Of a stretch of DNA of 11,609 nucleotides, positions 1 through 6,964 are shown one piece after another; positions within the stretch are counted from its first letter, which is position 1; every line of letters begins with the position of its first letter. The stretch covers positions 1-11,609 of the forward strand of contig JBEPVN010000076.1 in NCBI GenBank assembly GCA_041691015.1. Reading direction: 5' to 3'. Source of the stretch: JBBSJT01 sp041691015. GTDB lineage: Bacteria; Chlamydiota; Chlamydiia; Chlamydiales; Parachlamydiaceae. The position numbers were made by a program, and so were the translations under genes. Under the pieces are notes generated by a model. That model was not told the origin of the DNA, ran no database searches, and worked only from the letters and a program-made list of their open reading frames with translations.

Positions 1-114
1 TTGTTCACCACAACGTGGTGATACTTTAGCCTCTCTGTTGAAAAAAGCTTGCGCCATTACGAGGGCGGTCAGAGTTTTAAGGAATCTTATCAGCGAGATT
101 ATCGCGCTCAAAAA

Positions 115-771
115 TTATACATCATCATCTTCATCATTTTCATCCCATGAATCTTGCCAATAGTGATTTATCTCTAAAACTTTTGTTTGAGAACTTGTAC
201 CATTTGTCTGAAGCACCTCATAGGTACATGAAATGCGTACACCTATTTTTTTCACAGTCCACCAATTAGCGATAAAGACTCCTCCAATGCTTAGATTGCG
301 TGGTGCATAGTCAGAATGATCAAATACAAGTGTTCCATTTTCTCTAACATTGAAGATCACTTTTTTTGGAATTTGGATAATAGAATGAGCTTTACGTATA
401 AATTTTATAGATTCGTGTAAATTAATTTCTATAGAATTTTCATTTATTTTGTAGTCTCTGATGTTTTTTTCAAATAATTTTTCAATAAGATGGCTTACAC
501 CGAGATAAGGTTCAGAGACAATCGTTGCTCCTAGCTTTCTCCTAATAACGCATTTAATTTTATGCAAATGCTCGGCTGATCTTTGAAGATTTTTTTTATT
601 TCTTATGATCCTCATGGTAGGGATCATTCTTTTTATGTTTTGAAGAGGCGTTCTTTTAAAAATTTTGTTTAAAACCAAACCTAAAATCAATGCAGCAGCA
701 AAAGAAAAAGGAGAACTGCGTTTGATAAACTCATTTGGATTGTGGAGATTTACATAAGATGTAATGAGCAT
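115..771 (-). CDS. hypothetical protein, 218 aa, one hydrophobic segment
   Basis: I do not recognise this protein. It starts at an ATG (complement of 769-771) preceded by a good Shine-Dalgarno, AAGGA, 4 bases upstream. Residues about 22-38 form a short hydrophobic stretch (FAAALILGLVLNKIF) followed by a strongly basic region (about 38-80, many K and R). This suggests a membrane anchor or a membrane-proximal basic domain; it is only just long enough for a transmembrane helix. The C-terminal half looks beta-rich, with alternating hydrophobics, and the protein ends in a very acidic tail of D and E residues. It is divergent from the small gene at 833, with 61 bp between the two starts. The frame stays open for 38 codons beyond its TAA to the window edge. 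Sequence composition matches the neighbouring AT-rich unknown genes. It is probably a real gene; function unknown. Confidence 0.6.
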   Translation of the reverse strand: MLITSYVNLHNPNEFIKRSSPFSFAAALILGLVLNKIFKRTPLQNIKRMIPTMRIIRNKKNLQRSAEHLHKIKCVIRRKLGATIVSEPYLGVSHLIEKLFEKNIRDYKINENSIEINLHESIKFIRKAHSIIQIPKKVIFNVRENGTLVFDHSDYAPRNLSIGGVFIANWWTVKKIGVRISCTYEVLQTNGTSSQTKVLEINHYWQDSWDENDEDDDV

Positions 772-832
772 AAATTCCTTGATTTAAATCGTTTTTTTTA
801 ATAGTTTGAGCAAAAAAATATCAAGGATATTT

Positions 833-1072
833 ATGCAATTAATAAACCTTTATGAAGAAGTTTTTTACGCCTTAAACAGTGAAGATTCCGAATGTATTTT
901 TCAAGCGATAAAAGCAATCGAAAAGGACTGCCATTATAAAAAAATTCATCTTTATCACCAAACAAAAAAAGATTTTGCCGGATGTATCGCTGATCTTACT
1001 AAACATCATGATGACAGAATTTCAAAAATAGCTATAACAATTTCTCCTCTTATTTACACTAGTTTACACTAG
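833..1072 (+). CDS. small hypothetical protein, 79 aa
   Basis: I do not recognise this protein. I place the start at ATG 833 because AAGGA (823-827) lies 5 bases upstream; an in-frame TTG at 806 would add 9 residues but has no ribosome-binding site. The protein looks soluble and mostly helical (LYEEVFYALNSEDSE, then IFQAIKAIEKD). It is rich in His, Lys and Asp in the middle, with three Cys, and has no signal peptide. Its last codons and its TAG stop are made of the 10-bp tandem repeat at 1053-1082, so the C-terminus may have been created or altered by that repeat. It could be a truncated remnant of a longer gene. Confidence that it is expressed is moderate because it is short. Confidence 0.4.
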   Translation: MQLINLYEEVFYALNSEDSECIFQAIKAIEKDCHYKKIHLYHQTKKDFAGCIADLTKHHDDRISKIAITISPLIYTSLH

Positions 1073-1082
1073 TATACACTGG
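1053..1082. repeat. three tandem 10-bp repeats, TTTACACTAG
   Basis: TTTACACTAG occurs at 1053-1062 and 1063-1072, followed by a variant TATACACTGG at 1073-1082. The array overlaps the stop codon of the small gene and lies upstream of the promoter of the next gene. The CACTAGT...ACACTG core resembles the arms of the inverted repeat at 2042-2122. It could be an operator array or the scar or end of an inserted segment. Confidence 0.75.
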
Positions 1083-1117
1083 TTTTAATCTGTTATATAG
1101 AAAGTTCCGATTTTAAA

Positions 1118-1147
1118 TTCATATAAATTATATTAATATGATATAAT
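1118..1147 (+). promoter_or_regulatory. sigma70-type promoter for the 258-aa gene
   Basis: A perfect -10 box TATAAT (1142-1147) is preceded by TTCATA (1118-1123, 4 of 6 matches to the -35 consensus) with an 18-bp spacer, in very AT-rich DNA. A start site near 1154 would give a leader of about 27 bases containing the AAGGAG ribosome-binding site at 1170-1175. The -10 is strong evidence; the -35 is weaker. Confidence 0.5.
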
Positions 1148-1180
1148 AGTAAATAAGGATTAAAGGATCAAGGAGTTTTT

Positions 1181-1957
1181 ATGAGTGTTAATTTGTTTAC
1201 CCACGACGTTTTTTGTAAAGTAAAAGAACAACTCCCTAATGCAGAAGTCAAAACACAAGGTTGGTTTTTTGGATCTCGATCTGTCAAAGTTATAGTTGAC
1301 CAAGAAGAAAGAGAGTTTGACCTAGATCAAATTATAGAAGAAGTTTTTGATGAGTTAAATCAAAATAATGTTAATTCAAAAGACTGGAATGATTTGAGCG
1401 CTGCTGTAAAAAACTTAAAGAATATGTATGTAAAAAACCAAACACTTTTTGAAAGATTATTTTATTCAATTTTCCCCTCAAAAATTGATGAATTAGAAAA
1501 TAACATTGCGAAAAATACAAAATCTTTGCTTCCAGAAAATGACATCCCTACAACTTCAAACGAGACGATAAAAAAAACCATCTTACCTACCAATTTAAGT
1601 AATAAGGTATTAATTGAAATTGCATCATTAAAGAAAAAATTAAAAGAAGTTGAACTTGATTCTGGCGAATCTGCAACGGAGAAATTCTGTATTGCTTATG
1701 TGACGGATACATTAAATAAAGTAGATAAGGACAAAGCTAAAAAAAATATAGAAATCGGAGTCCAAGAACATAAGTATTTTACAACTTACAGTAATGGTCA
1801 TTATGACTATGATCCGACGAAAACTAGAGAGCAAAATCAAGGAAGCGAAACCAGAAAGCAAACTGCTTTTGAAACTTCTAAGCAAAATTATAGAGATGCT
1901 AAATATGAGCTTAAAAACTTGATGTATAAATGCGATCTGGAATATGACACCAATTAA
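1181..1957 (+). CDS. hypothetical protein, 258 aa, soluble, helical
   Basis: I do not recognise this protein. The ATG is well supported by AAGGAG (1170-1175) 5 bases upstream and by a promoter just before it. There is no signal peptide or membrane segment. Residues 1-60 look like a small mixed alpha/beta domain (GWFFGSRSVKVIVDQEEREF, then acidic FDLDQIIEEVFDEL). Residues about 65-115 are helical. Residues about 118-138 are a Thr/Ser/Pro/Asn-rich linker. Residues about 140-160 are a short likely coiled coil (IASLKKKLKEVEL). The C-terminal third is highly polar and rich in K, Q, Y and T. It stands alone with its own promoter, bordered by related repeats at 1053-1082 and 2042-2122. A polar, modular, lineage-specific protein would fit a chlamydial secreted effector, but that is only an inference; no type III secretion signal can be recognised by eye. 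Confidence 0.65.
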   Translation: MSVNLFTHDVFCKVKEQLPNAEVKTQGWFFGSRSVKVIVDQEEREFDLDQIIEEVFDELNQNNVNSKDWNDLSAAVKNLKNMYVKNQTLFERLFYSIFPSKIDELENNIAKNTKSLLPENDIPTTSNETIKKTILPTNLSNKVLIEIASLKKKLKEVELDSGESATEKFCIAYVTDTLNKVDKDKAKKNIEIGVQEHKYFTTYSNGHYDYDPTKTREQNQGSETRKQTAFETSKQNYRDAKYELKNLMYKCDLEYDTN

Positions 1958-2041
1958 TTTTTAATTTTCCAATTTTGGTCTATGAATTGCAAATTAAGAT
2001 CCATATTTTTGATTTCTTCTTGAACAAAATCTCACTTTCAT

Positions 2042-2122
2042 GTACTAGTACACTGTAAGGTAACTTCGTCGACTAAAATAAATATTTTAATTTTCGAATC
2101 TTACCTTGCAGTGTACTAGTGT
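2042..2122. repeat. long inverted repeat (MITE-like), 22-bp arms
   Basis: The left arm (2042-2063) and right arm (2101-2122) are complementary at 19 of 22 positions; a 20-bp core differs at only one site. The core contains ACTAGTACACTG followed by AAGGTAA. The 37-base centre is AT-rich and itself partly self-complementary (AAAATAAATATTTT, 2076-2089), so the whole 81 bp can fold into one long hairpin. It has no T-run after the stem, so it is not a typical terminator. It ends 23 bp before murG and supplies the -35 box of the likely murG promoter. It could be a small non-autonomous element or a protein-binding site. Confidence 0.75.
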
Positions 2123-2134
2123 ATTATCTATAAA
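2106..2134 (+). promoter_or_regulatory. sigma70-type promoter for the murG operon
   Basis: TTGCAG (2106-2111) and TATAAA (2129-2134) are separated by exactly 17 bp. The -35 box lies inside the right arm of the inverted repeat, so folding of the arm or binding to it could affect transcription. The expected start site, 6-8 bases after the -10, is about 2140-2142, only about 4-6 bases before the murG ATG. An alternative -10, TATTAT (2122-2127), would have a short spacer. Confidence 0.5.
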
Positions 2135-2145
2135 AAGCGCATGAT

Positions 2146-3252
2146 ATGAAAAAAAAAGTGATGATTGCTGTCGGTGGGACAGGAGGACATATTTATCCAA
2201 GTGTCGCTCTTGCAAAAGAACTCCATAAAACAAATCCAGGCATTAGTGTGATGTTCGTCGGAGGCGATTTAAAAAAAAATCGATTTTTCCAGGCCCAGGA
2301 TTTTTTACATGCGAGTGTTGCATGTGCCCCTGTGAACAGTAAAAATCCATTTAAGTTATTAAAAAACTTAAAAAATATTTTAAAAGGGATGTGGCAAAGT
2401 AGAAAAGCGATCAAGCAATTTAATCCAGACATCATTGTAGGGTTTGGAAGCTATCATACCTTCCCAACGCTTATGGCAGCAAAACTCTCAAAAATTCCCA
2501 TAATCCTACATGAGGCAAATAGCATCCCTGGGAAAGTGAACAAGCTATTATCAAAGCATGCAGTAGCTACCGGCATTCACTTTCCAGATGCTGCCAATCA
2601 TTTAAAAGGTAATATTGTAGAAGTTGGAATGCCTTTAAGAGAAGGGTATAAGATGGGCTCTGTCAGAAAGCAAACAGCAAAAAATTACTTTTTTTTAAAA
2701 GAGAATAAATTAACTATTCTTATTTTTGGCGGTTCCCAAGGGGCTAAAAAAATTAATGATATGGTTTCAGTAGCCTTATCGCTTTATTATGAGGGAAAAA
2801 AAGATGCCTTGCAGGTTTTGCATTTTACGGGAGATTCGGAATCTGTAAAATCAATAGAAGAACTCTATGCAAAAAACGAGATCACAGCTTGTGTGAAAGA
2901 CTTTGAAAATAGAATGGACCTTGCATGGGCTGCAACAGATATTGTGATTTCAAGGGCAGGGGCAGCAACCATTGCAGAACAGCTCGAATTTGAAGTTCCA
3001 GGAATTTTGATACCCTATCCTTATGCAGCAGATGCTCATCAAGATAAAAACGCATCTTTCATGACGAAGACAGTTGGCGGGGCTATTAGTTTTATGGAAA
3101 AAGATTTGGATGCAGAAAAGCTCGGAAAAAAAATTAGTATTTTTTTAAATCACGACCAAATTCTTCTCAGGACAATGCAAGATGCCATGCGGGAGTATAA
3201 AAAAAATGCAAGACCAAAAGACTTGTGCTCATTAATATTAAATCACCTGTGA
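2146..3252 (+). CDS. murG: MurG, lipid II synthase (GlcNAc transferase)
   Basis: MurG transfers GlcNAc from UDP-GlcNAc to lipid I (undecaprenyl-PP-MurNAc-pentapeptide), making lipid II on the cytoplasmic face of the inner membrane. At 368 residues it has the usual length for this GT28, two-Rossmann-domain (GT-B) family. The N-terminal glycine loop GGTGGH is at residues 10-15, VGFGSY begins at 98, and HEANSIPGK begins at His122. The C-domain nucleotide loop GGSQGA begins at 195. The UDP-GlcNAc site shows RAGAATIAEQ (270-279, with the conserved Glu278) and HQDKNA (298-303). ATG 2146 has no Shine-Dalgarno; the promoter is so close that the transcript may be almost leaderless. An in-frame ATG at 2161 would remove five residues but has no better site. 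It is the first gene of the operon, 7 bp before murC/ddl. Confidence 0.95.
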   Translation: MKKKVMIAVGGTGGHIYPSVALAKELHKTNPGISVMFVGGDLKKNRFFQAQDFLHASVACAPVNSKNPFKLLKNLKNILKGMWQSRKAIKQFNPDIIVGFGSYHTFPTLMAAKLSKIPIILHEANSIPGKVNKLLSKHAVATGIHFPDAANHLKGNIVEVGMPLREGYKMGSVRKQTAKNYFFLKENKLTILIFGGSQGAKKINDMVSVALSLYYEGKKDALQVLHFTGDSESVKSIEELYAKNEITACVKDFENRMDLAWAATDIVISRAGAATIAEQLEFEVPGILIPYPYAADAHQDKNASFMTKTVGGAISFMEKDLDAEKLGKKISIFLNHDQILLRTMQDAMREYKKNARPKDLCSLILNHL

Positions 3253-3259
3253 AAAAAAT

Positions 3260-5650
3260 ATGACAGAAAAAAAATGCCATTTTATTGGTATCGGCGGCAT
3301 TGGAATGAGCGCACTTGCGCAGATGATGCTTACCAAAAAATTTCAAGTGACCGGCAGCGATTTAAAAAGTAATTATCTTACCGATTTTTTAAAAGAAAAG
3401 GGGGCTGAAATTTTTGTCGGACATTCTAAAGCACATATTAAAGAGGACTCAACTGTTGTTTTTAGTTCTGACATTTCTTTAGAAAATCCGGAATATTTGG
3501 AAGCATTAAACAGAAATTGCAAGATTTTACATCGCTCGGATTTACTCTTGGAATTAATGCAGGATTTTAAAACGCTTGCAGTCACAGGTACGCACGGCAA
3601 GACAACAACGACATCGCTTTTAGCAACGGTGCTTGTTAAAGCCGGGATGTATCCCTCATTTATGGTGGGCGGTATTGCATCTGATCTTAAAACAAACGGC
3701 GCGTATGGAAAAGGGGACTATTTTGTTGCAGAAGCAGATGAAAGCGACGGAACATTTTTAAAATATTTACCCTTTGGCGCAATTGTTACAAATATCGATT
3801 CCGATCATATGGATCATTTTAAAACAGAAGAAAACTTAATTGATTCCTTCAAAATATTTTTCAAAAATGTAGGCTCAAAAGAACATCTCTTTTTTTGCGG
3901 AGATGATCCAAGACTTTTAAAGATTAATCCAGAAGGCATAAGTTATGGATTTTCAGATCATAATGATTTACGTTTAACAAATTATAAGCAATCGGGCTTT
4001 TCTTCACTTTTTGATATTTCCTTTAGAGGTAAAATTTATGAACAAATCGAACTTGGATTGCTCGGGGAGCATAATGCATTAAATGCTGCCGGAGTTTTTG
4101 GTTTATCTTTGATGCTGAATGTTGATGAATTTGTATTAAGAGAGGCTTTTAAAACATTTAAAGGTGTATCAAGACGCCTCGAAAAAAAAGCTTTTGTAAA
4201 TCAAATTTTATTTTTAGATGATTACGCGCATCACCCGACAGAAATAAAAGCGACTTTAAAAGGTTTGAAAAAAGCCACATTGGAAAAAAGAGTGATTGCG
4301 GTTTATCAGCCCCATAGATATTCAAGAACGAAAAATATTTTAGGAACGTTTCCAAATGTTTTTGATGATGTCTCTGAAGTTATTATCACAGATATTTTTG
4401 CAGCAGGGGAAGAACCAATTTTTGGAGTTTGCCATGAAGCGATTTTGAAGGAGCTAACAAGTTTAAAAATTTCTGCACGTTATATCCAAAGAAAATTATT
4501 GGCTTCAACGCTTCATGAAGAGCTTTTACCACATGATGTCGTCATATCACTTGGTGCTGGCGACATCACAAATTTAGCGCAGGAAATTGTTGATTTTTCC
4601 AAAAATGCTCCTCTTAGAAAAATGAAAGTCGGTGTAATATTTGGAGGACGCTCCAAAGAGCATGAAATTTCCATACGTTCTGCAAGATATGTTTTAGCTC
4701 AGCTAAATGATCAAATTTACGATAAGGTTTGCTTTGGAATTTCAAAACAAGGCAATTGGCTTACAGGTTCTAGCTTATTAGAAAATGATGTTATCGATGA
4801 GAAAAGAGAATCTGCCATAAGCCAGGATGTCATGCAGTTATTACAGCAATGCGATATTCTTTTTCCTATTCTTCATGGCTCTTTTGGGGAAGATGGGACT
4901 ATTCAAGGTTTTTTTGAAATGCTGGATAAGCCCTATGTGGGGTGCGATTATAGAGCTTCTGTGATTTGTATGGATAAAGTCATCACGAAAAATTTGATGT
5001 TATTAAACAAGATTGCAACGACACCTTTTATTGCGATTACACATAAGGAGTGGAAAAGCCATTCTAATAAAATCATTGCAGAAATATTACGGGATCTGAA
5101 ATTTCCTCTTTATATAAAACCCTCCCATCTTGGCTCAAGCGTTGGCGTTAGCCTAGTTGAAGAGTTGAAAGATCTTGAAAAAGCAATAAACTCAAGCTTT
5201 AGGTATGATACGCATGTGCTTGTTGAAAATGAAGTAAAGGGACGGGAAATTGAATTTGCTGTCTTTGGAAATGAGTGTCCTCAAAGCTTTCCGCCAGGAG
5301 AAATTTGTACGGATGGTAAATTTTATAATTATGAATTTAAATATTTGTCTGATGAGGTTAAAACCAAATCCCAAGCTGTTTTAAATCAAGATATTTTGCA
5401 AGAGGGGATTGAACTTGCCAAAAAAGCTTATGCGATTGCAGGCTGTCAAGGTATGGCAAGGGTTGATTTTTTTCTCGATGAAAAGAGCAATTATTGGTTT
5501 AACGAAATTAATACAATCCCCGGATTTACAAGCATCAGTTTATATCCTGCAATTTGTGCTGCAAACGGTTTAATGGGTCCAGAACTCATGGACCAATTGA
5601 TTATTCTTGGGCTTGAAAAAAAACGAAGACAGCTAACTTATGAGTTTTAA
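3260..5650 (+). CDS. murC/ddl: MurC-Ddl fusion (UDP-MurNAc:L-Ala ligase / D-Ala-D-Ala ligase)
   Basis: A single 796-residue cytoplasmic protein carries two peptidoglycan ligases. MurC (about 1-450) adds L-Ala to UDP-MurNAc: GIGGIG at 10-15, the ATP loop GTHGKTTTT at 110-118, EADESDG at 158-164, DSDHMDH at 180-186, GVSRR at 302-306 and DDYAHHPTE at 320-328. Ddl (about 455-796) makes D-Ala-D-Ala with an ATP-grasp fold: GGRSKEHEIS at 462-471, HGSFGEDG at 539-546, KPSHLGSSVG at 620-629, YNYEFKY at 689-695 (the segment holding the conserved Tyr of D-Ala-D-Ala-specific enzymes) and FNEINTIPGFT at 747-757. All key motifs of both halves are present, so both are probably active. The junction Met455 has no ribosome-binding site, so a separate Ddl is unlikely. 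The fusion is known from chlamydiae. The start has no clear Shine-Dalgarno and is probably coupled to murG, 7 bp upstream. Confidence 0.96.
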   Translation: MTEKKCHFIGIGGIGMSALAQMMLTKKFQVTGSDLKSNYLTDFLKEKGAEIFVGHSKAHIKEDSTVVFSSDISLENPEYLEALNRNCKILHRSDLLLELMQDFKTLAVTGTHGKTTTTSLLATVLVKAGMYPSFMVGGIASDLKTNGAYGKGDYFVAEADESDGTFLKYLPFGAIVTNIDSDHMDHFKTEENLIDSFKIFFKNVGSKEHLFFCGDDPRLLKINPEGISYGFSDHNDLRLTNYKQSGFSSLFDISFRGKIYEQIELGLLGEHNALNAAGVFGLSLMLNVDEFVLREAFKTFKGVSRRLEKKAFVNQILFLDDYAHHPTEIKATLKGLKKATLEKRVIAVYQPHRYSRTKNILGTFPNVFDDVSEVIITDIFAAGEEPIFGVCHEAILKELTSLKISARYIQRKLLASTLHEELLPHDVVISLGAGDITNLAQEIVDFSKNAPLRKMKVGVIFGGRSKEHEISIRSARYVLAQLNDQIYDKVCFGISKQGNWLTGSSLLENDVIDEKRESAISQDVMQLLQQCDILFPILHGSFGEDGTIQGFFEMLDKPYVGCDYRASVICMDKVITKNLMLLNKIATTPFIAITHKEWKSHSNKIIAEILRDLKFPLYIKPSHLGSSVGVSLVEELKDLEKAINSSFRYDTHVLVENEVKGREIEFAVFGNECPQSFPPGEICTDGKFYNYEFKYLSDEVKTKSQAVLNQDILQEGIELAKKAYAIAGCQGMARVDFFLDEKSNYWFNEINTIPGFTSISLYPAICAANGLMGPELMDQLIILGLEKKRRQLTYEF

Positions 5651-6518
5651 AGAAAAAATTCCTCTGAAAAATGCCATAGGAATGATCATTATAACAACGT
5701 GCATGATCTCTGGATCCGCAAGCGTTTTTTTTGCTTATTTTAAATATATTCAAGAACAAAGAATTCATGATCACAGATATGAAATCCAAGCAATTATTCA
5801 AGCGTCAAACGAAAAAGAACCCTTAAAAACAGTTTATCTTGCTGAACTTTTGAATCTTTCTGTCAGTAAGCCAACAAATATTTACCGATTTAATACACGC
5901 CTTGCAGAACATCAATTAACTTCCAGTCCTTTGATCAAAAAAGCTGAAGTAAAAAAAATTTATCCAGGAACAATCCATGTACATTATATTTCGAGAGTTC
6001 CTATCGCTTTTTTAGTGGATTATGCGAATACCGCAATTGACAATGAGGGCGTCATCATCCCGATCAAGCCTTTTTTTACGCCCAAAATTTTACCTGAAAT
6101 TTACCTCGGACTTGAATCTGAAAGTGCAACCTACGCCTTGGGATATCCTATCAAGACAAGACAGTTATCTCTTGCCAAAGGATTGCTTAATTATTTAACG
6201 CGCAACATTTGTTCTGATACTTGTCAATTAAAACGGATCGACGTTTCTCATGCCTATGCCTCAAGTTATGGTCAGAAACAAATTATTGTTGTCTTAGAAG
6301 AAAAAATTGAAAAAATAAAAAATAAACGCTCTGTATTATCGCATCATGTGAGGATCTTAAGATTAACTTCAGATAATTATGAGCAGGAACTTAAAAATTA
6401 TTTAGTATTACAAAACTATTTGGCAGAAAAGATAAAACCTACAAATAGCGATAAAATGCAGTCTAACGTAATTGATCTAAGAATACCACAACTCGGGTTT
6501 ATTAAAGTTTTAGGGTGA
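5640..6518 (+). CDS. ftsQ: FtsQ/DivIB-like cell-division protein
   Basis: This is a 292-residue single-pass membrane protein with the FtsQ layout. A short cytoplasmic N-terminus (K-rich, residues 1-10) precedes one transmembrane helix (about 11-33, IGMIIITTCMISGSASVFFAYF). A POTRA-like domain follows (about 62-130): residues 94-114 read SSPLIKKAEVKKIYPGTIHV, and the following segment contains ISRVPIAFLVDYANTAIDNEG, the usual FtsQ pattern of 'arms, R.P.A, D..G'. The rest is a periplasmic domain. FtsQ links early and late division proteins and binds FtsL and FtsB. Its ATG overlaps the end of murC/ddl by 11 bp, so translation is probably coupled. The sequence is divergent, and assignment rests on topology, the POTRA pattern and position after murC/ddl, where FtsQ sits in many bacteria. 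Alternative: another POTRA-containing membrane protein. Confidence 0.75.
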   Translation: MSFKEKIPLKNAIGMIIITTCMISGSASVFFAYFKYIQEQRIHDHRYEIQAIIQASNEKEPLKTVYLAELLNLSVSKPTNIYRFNTRLAEHQLTSSPLIKKAEVKKIYPGTIHVHYISRVPIAFLVDYANTAIDNEGVIIPIKPFFTPKILPEIYLGLESESATYALGYPIKTRQLSLAKGLLNYLTRNICSDTCQLKRIDVSHAYASSYGQKQIIVVLEEKIEKIKNKRSVLSHHVRILRLTSDNYEQELKNYLVLQNYLAEKIKPTNSDKMQSNVIDLRIPQLGFIKVLG

Positions 6519-6523
6519 ATACA

Positions 6524-6850
6524 ATGAATGAATTAATAGAAATCACATGGACTTCTGGTAGCTTGGATGAAGCGCGTAAAATATCGAGACTTCTTGTAAA
6601 AGAAAAGCTTGTAGCATGCGCTCAAGTAATTCCTTGGATTGAGTCTGTTTATATGTGGGATAATCAAATGGAAACAGTACAAGAAAGTAAGATTACTTTA
6701 AAAACTACTATTGAGAATTTTGAAAAAGTAAAAAAAACAATAGAAGATAATTGTCATTATGAAGTACCCGAAATAATCTTTTATAAAATTGATGGAGGAA
6801 ATCAATCTTATTTTGATTGGATTTACTTAAATGTAAATAAAAGTAACTAG
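6524..6850 (+). CDS. cutA: CutA1 family divalent-cation tolerance protein
   Basis: The 108-residue length is typical of CutA1, a small trimeric ferredoxin-like protein with a PII-like fold, linked to divalent metal (copper) tolerance; its molecular role is still uncertain in most bacteria. Recognisable pieces are SLDEARKISRLLVKEKLVACAQVIP (about 13-37, shown here in full only as a span), the SVYMWDN segment (41-47) and the signature YEVPEI (79-84). I choose ATG 6524 because AGGGTGA lies about 6 bases upstream; an alternative GTG at 6515 overlaps the ftsQ stop as GTGA and would add three residues. It is the last gene of the operon, 5 bp after ftsQ. Its place beside murC/ddl matches Chlamydia gene order as I recall it. 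Confidence 0.9.
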   Translation: MNELIEITWTSGSLDEARKISRLLVKEKLVACAQVIPWIESVYMWDNQMETVQESKITLKTTIENFEKVKKTIEDNCHYEVPEIIFYKIDGGNQSYFDWIYLNVNKSN

Positions 6851-6877
6851 TTTAAAAAAATTATTTACATAATTTCC

Positions 6878-6905
6878 TTGTAAAAAAAATTCTTTTCCTT
6901 ATTCT
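6878..6905 (+). promoter_or_regulatory. possible promoter for ssb-nrnA
   Basis: TTGTAA (6878-6883) and TATTCT (6900-6905) are 16 bp apart in the 114-bp gap after cutA. Each matches 4 of 6 consensus bases. A promoter is expected here because the gap separates two gene groups, but this is the best of several weak candidates in AT-rich DNA. Confidence 0.25.
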
Positions 6906-6912
6906 GTGATTT

Positions 6913-6934
6913 ATACCAATTTTTATTGGGGTAT
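6913..6934 (+). promoter_or_regulatory. hairpin in the ssb leader
   Basis: ATACCAAT (6913-6920) pairs with ATTGGGGTAT (6925-6934) as an 8-bp stem with a TTTT loop and a two-base GG bulge. It lies 30 bp before the ssb ATG and is not followed by a T-run, so it is not a terminator. It could be an mRNA leader structure or an operator; chance is possible. Confidence 0.3.
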
Positions 6935-6964
6935 GAATTATTTTACGAAAAGGATTTAAGTTTT

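Noticed and set aside
1961..2036. Minus-strand fragment reading like the C-terminus of a protein (EEIKNMDLNLQF)
   Set aside because: Only about 25 codons are open, stops lie just upstream, there is no start signal, and AT-rich DNA gives such stretches by chance.
2042..2122. Rho-independent terminator of the 258-aa gene
   Set aside because: The stem is very long with a large AT-rich centre and has no T-run after it; a promoter and murG follow immediately.
2193..2435. Minus-strand open frame inside murG
   Set aside because: It is antisense to a well-recognised MurG domain and its translation has no coding features.
4622..5650. Separate ddl gene starting at the internal Met455
   Set aside because: There is no stop, frameshift or ribosome-binding site at the junction, and the fused form is known in chlamydiae.
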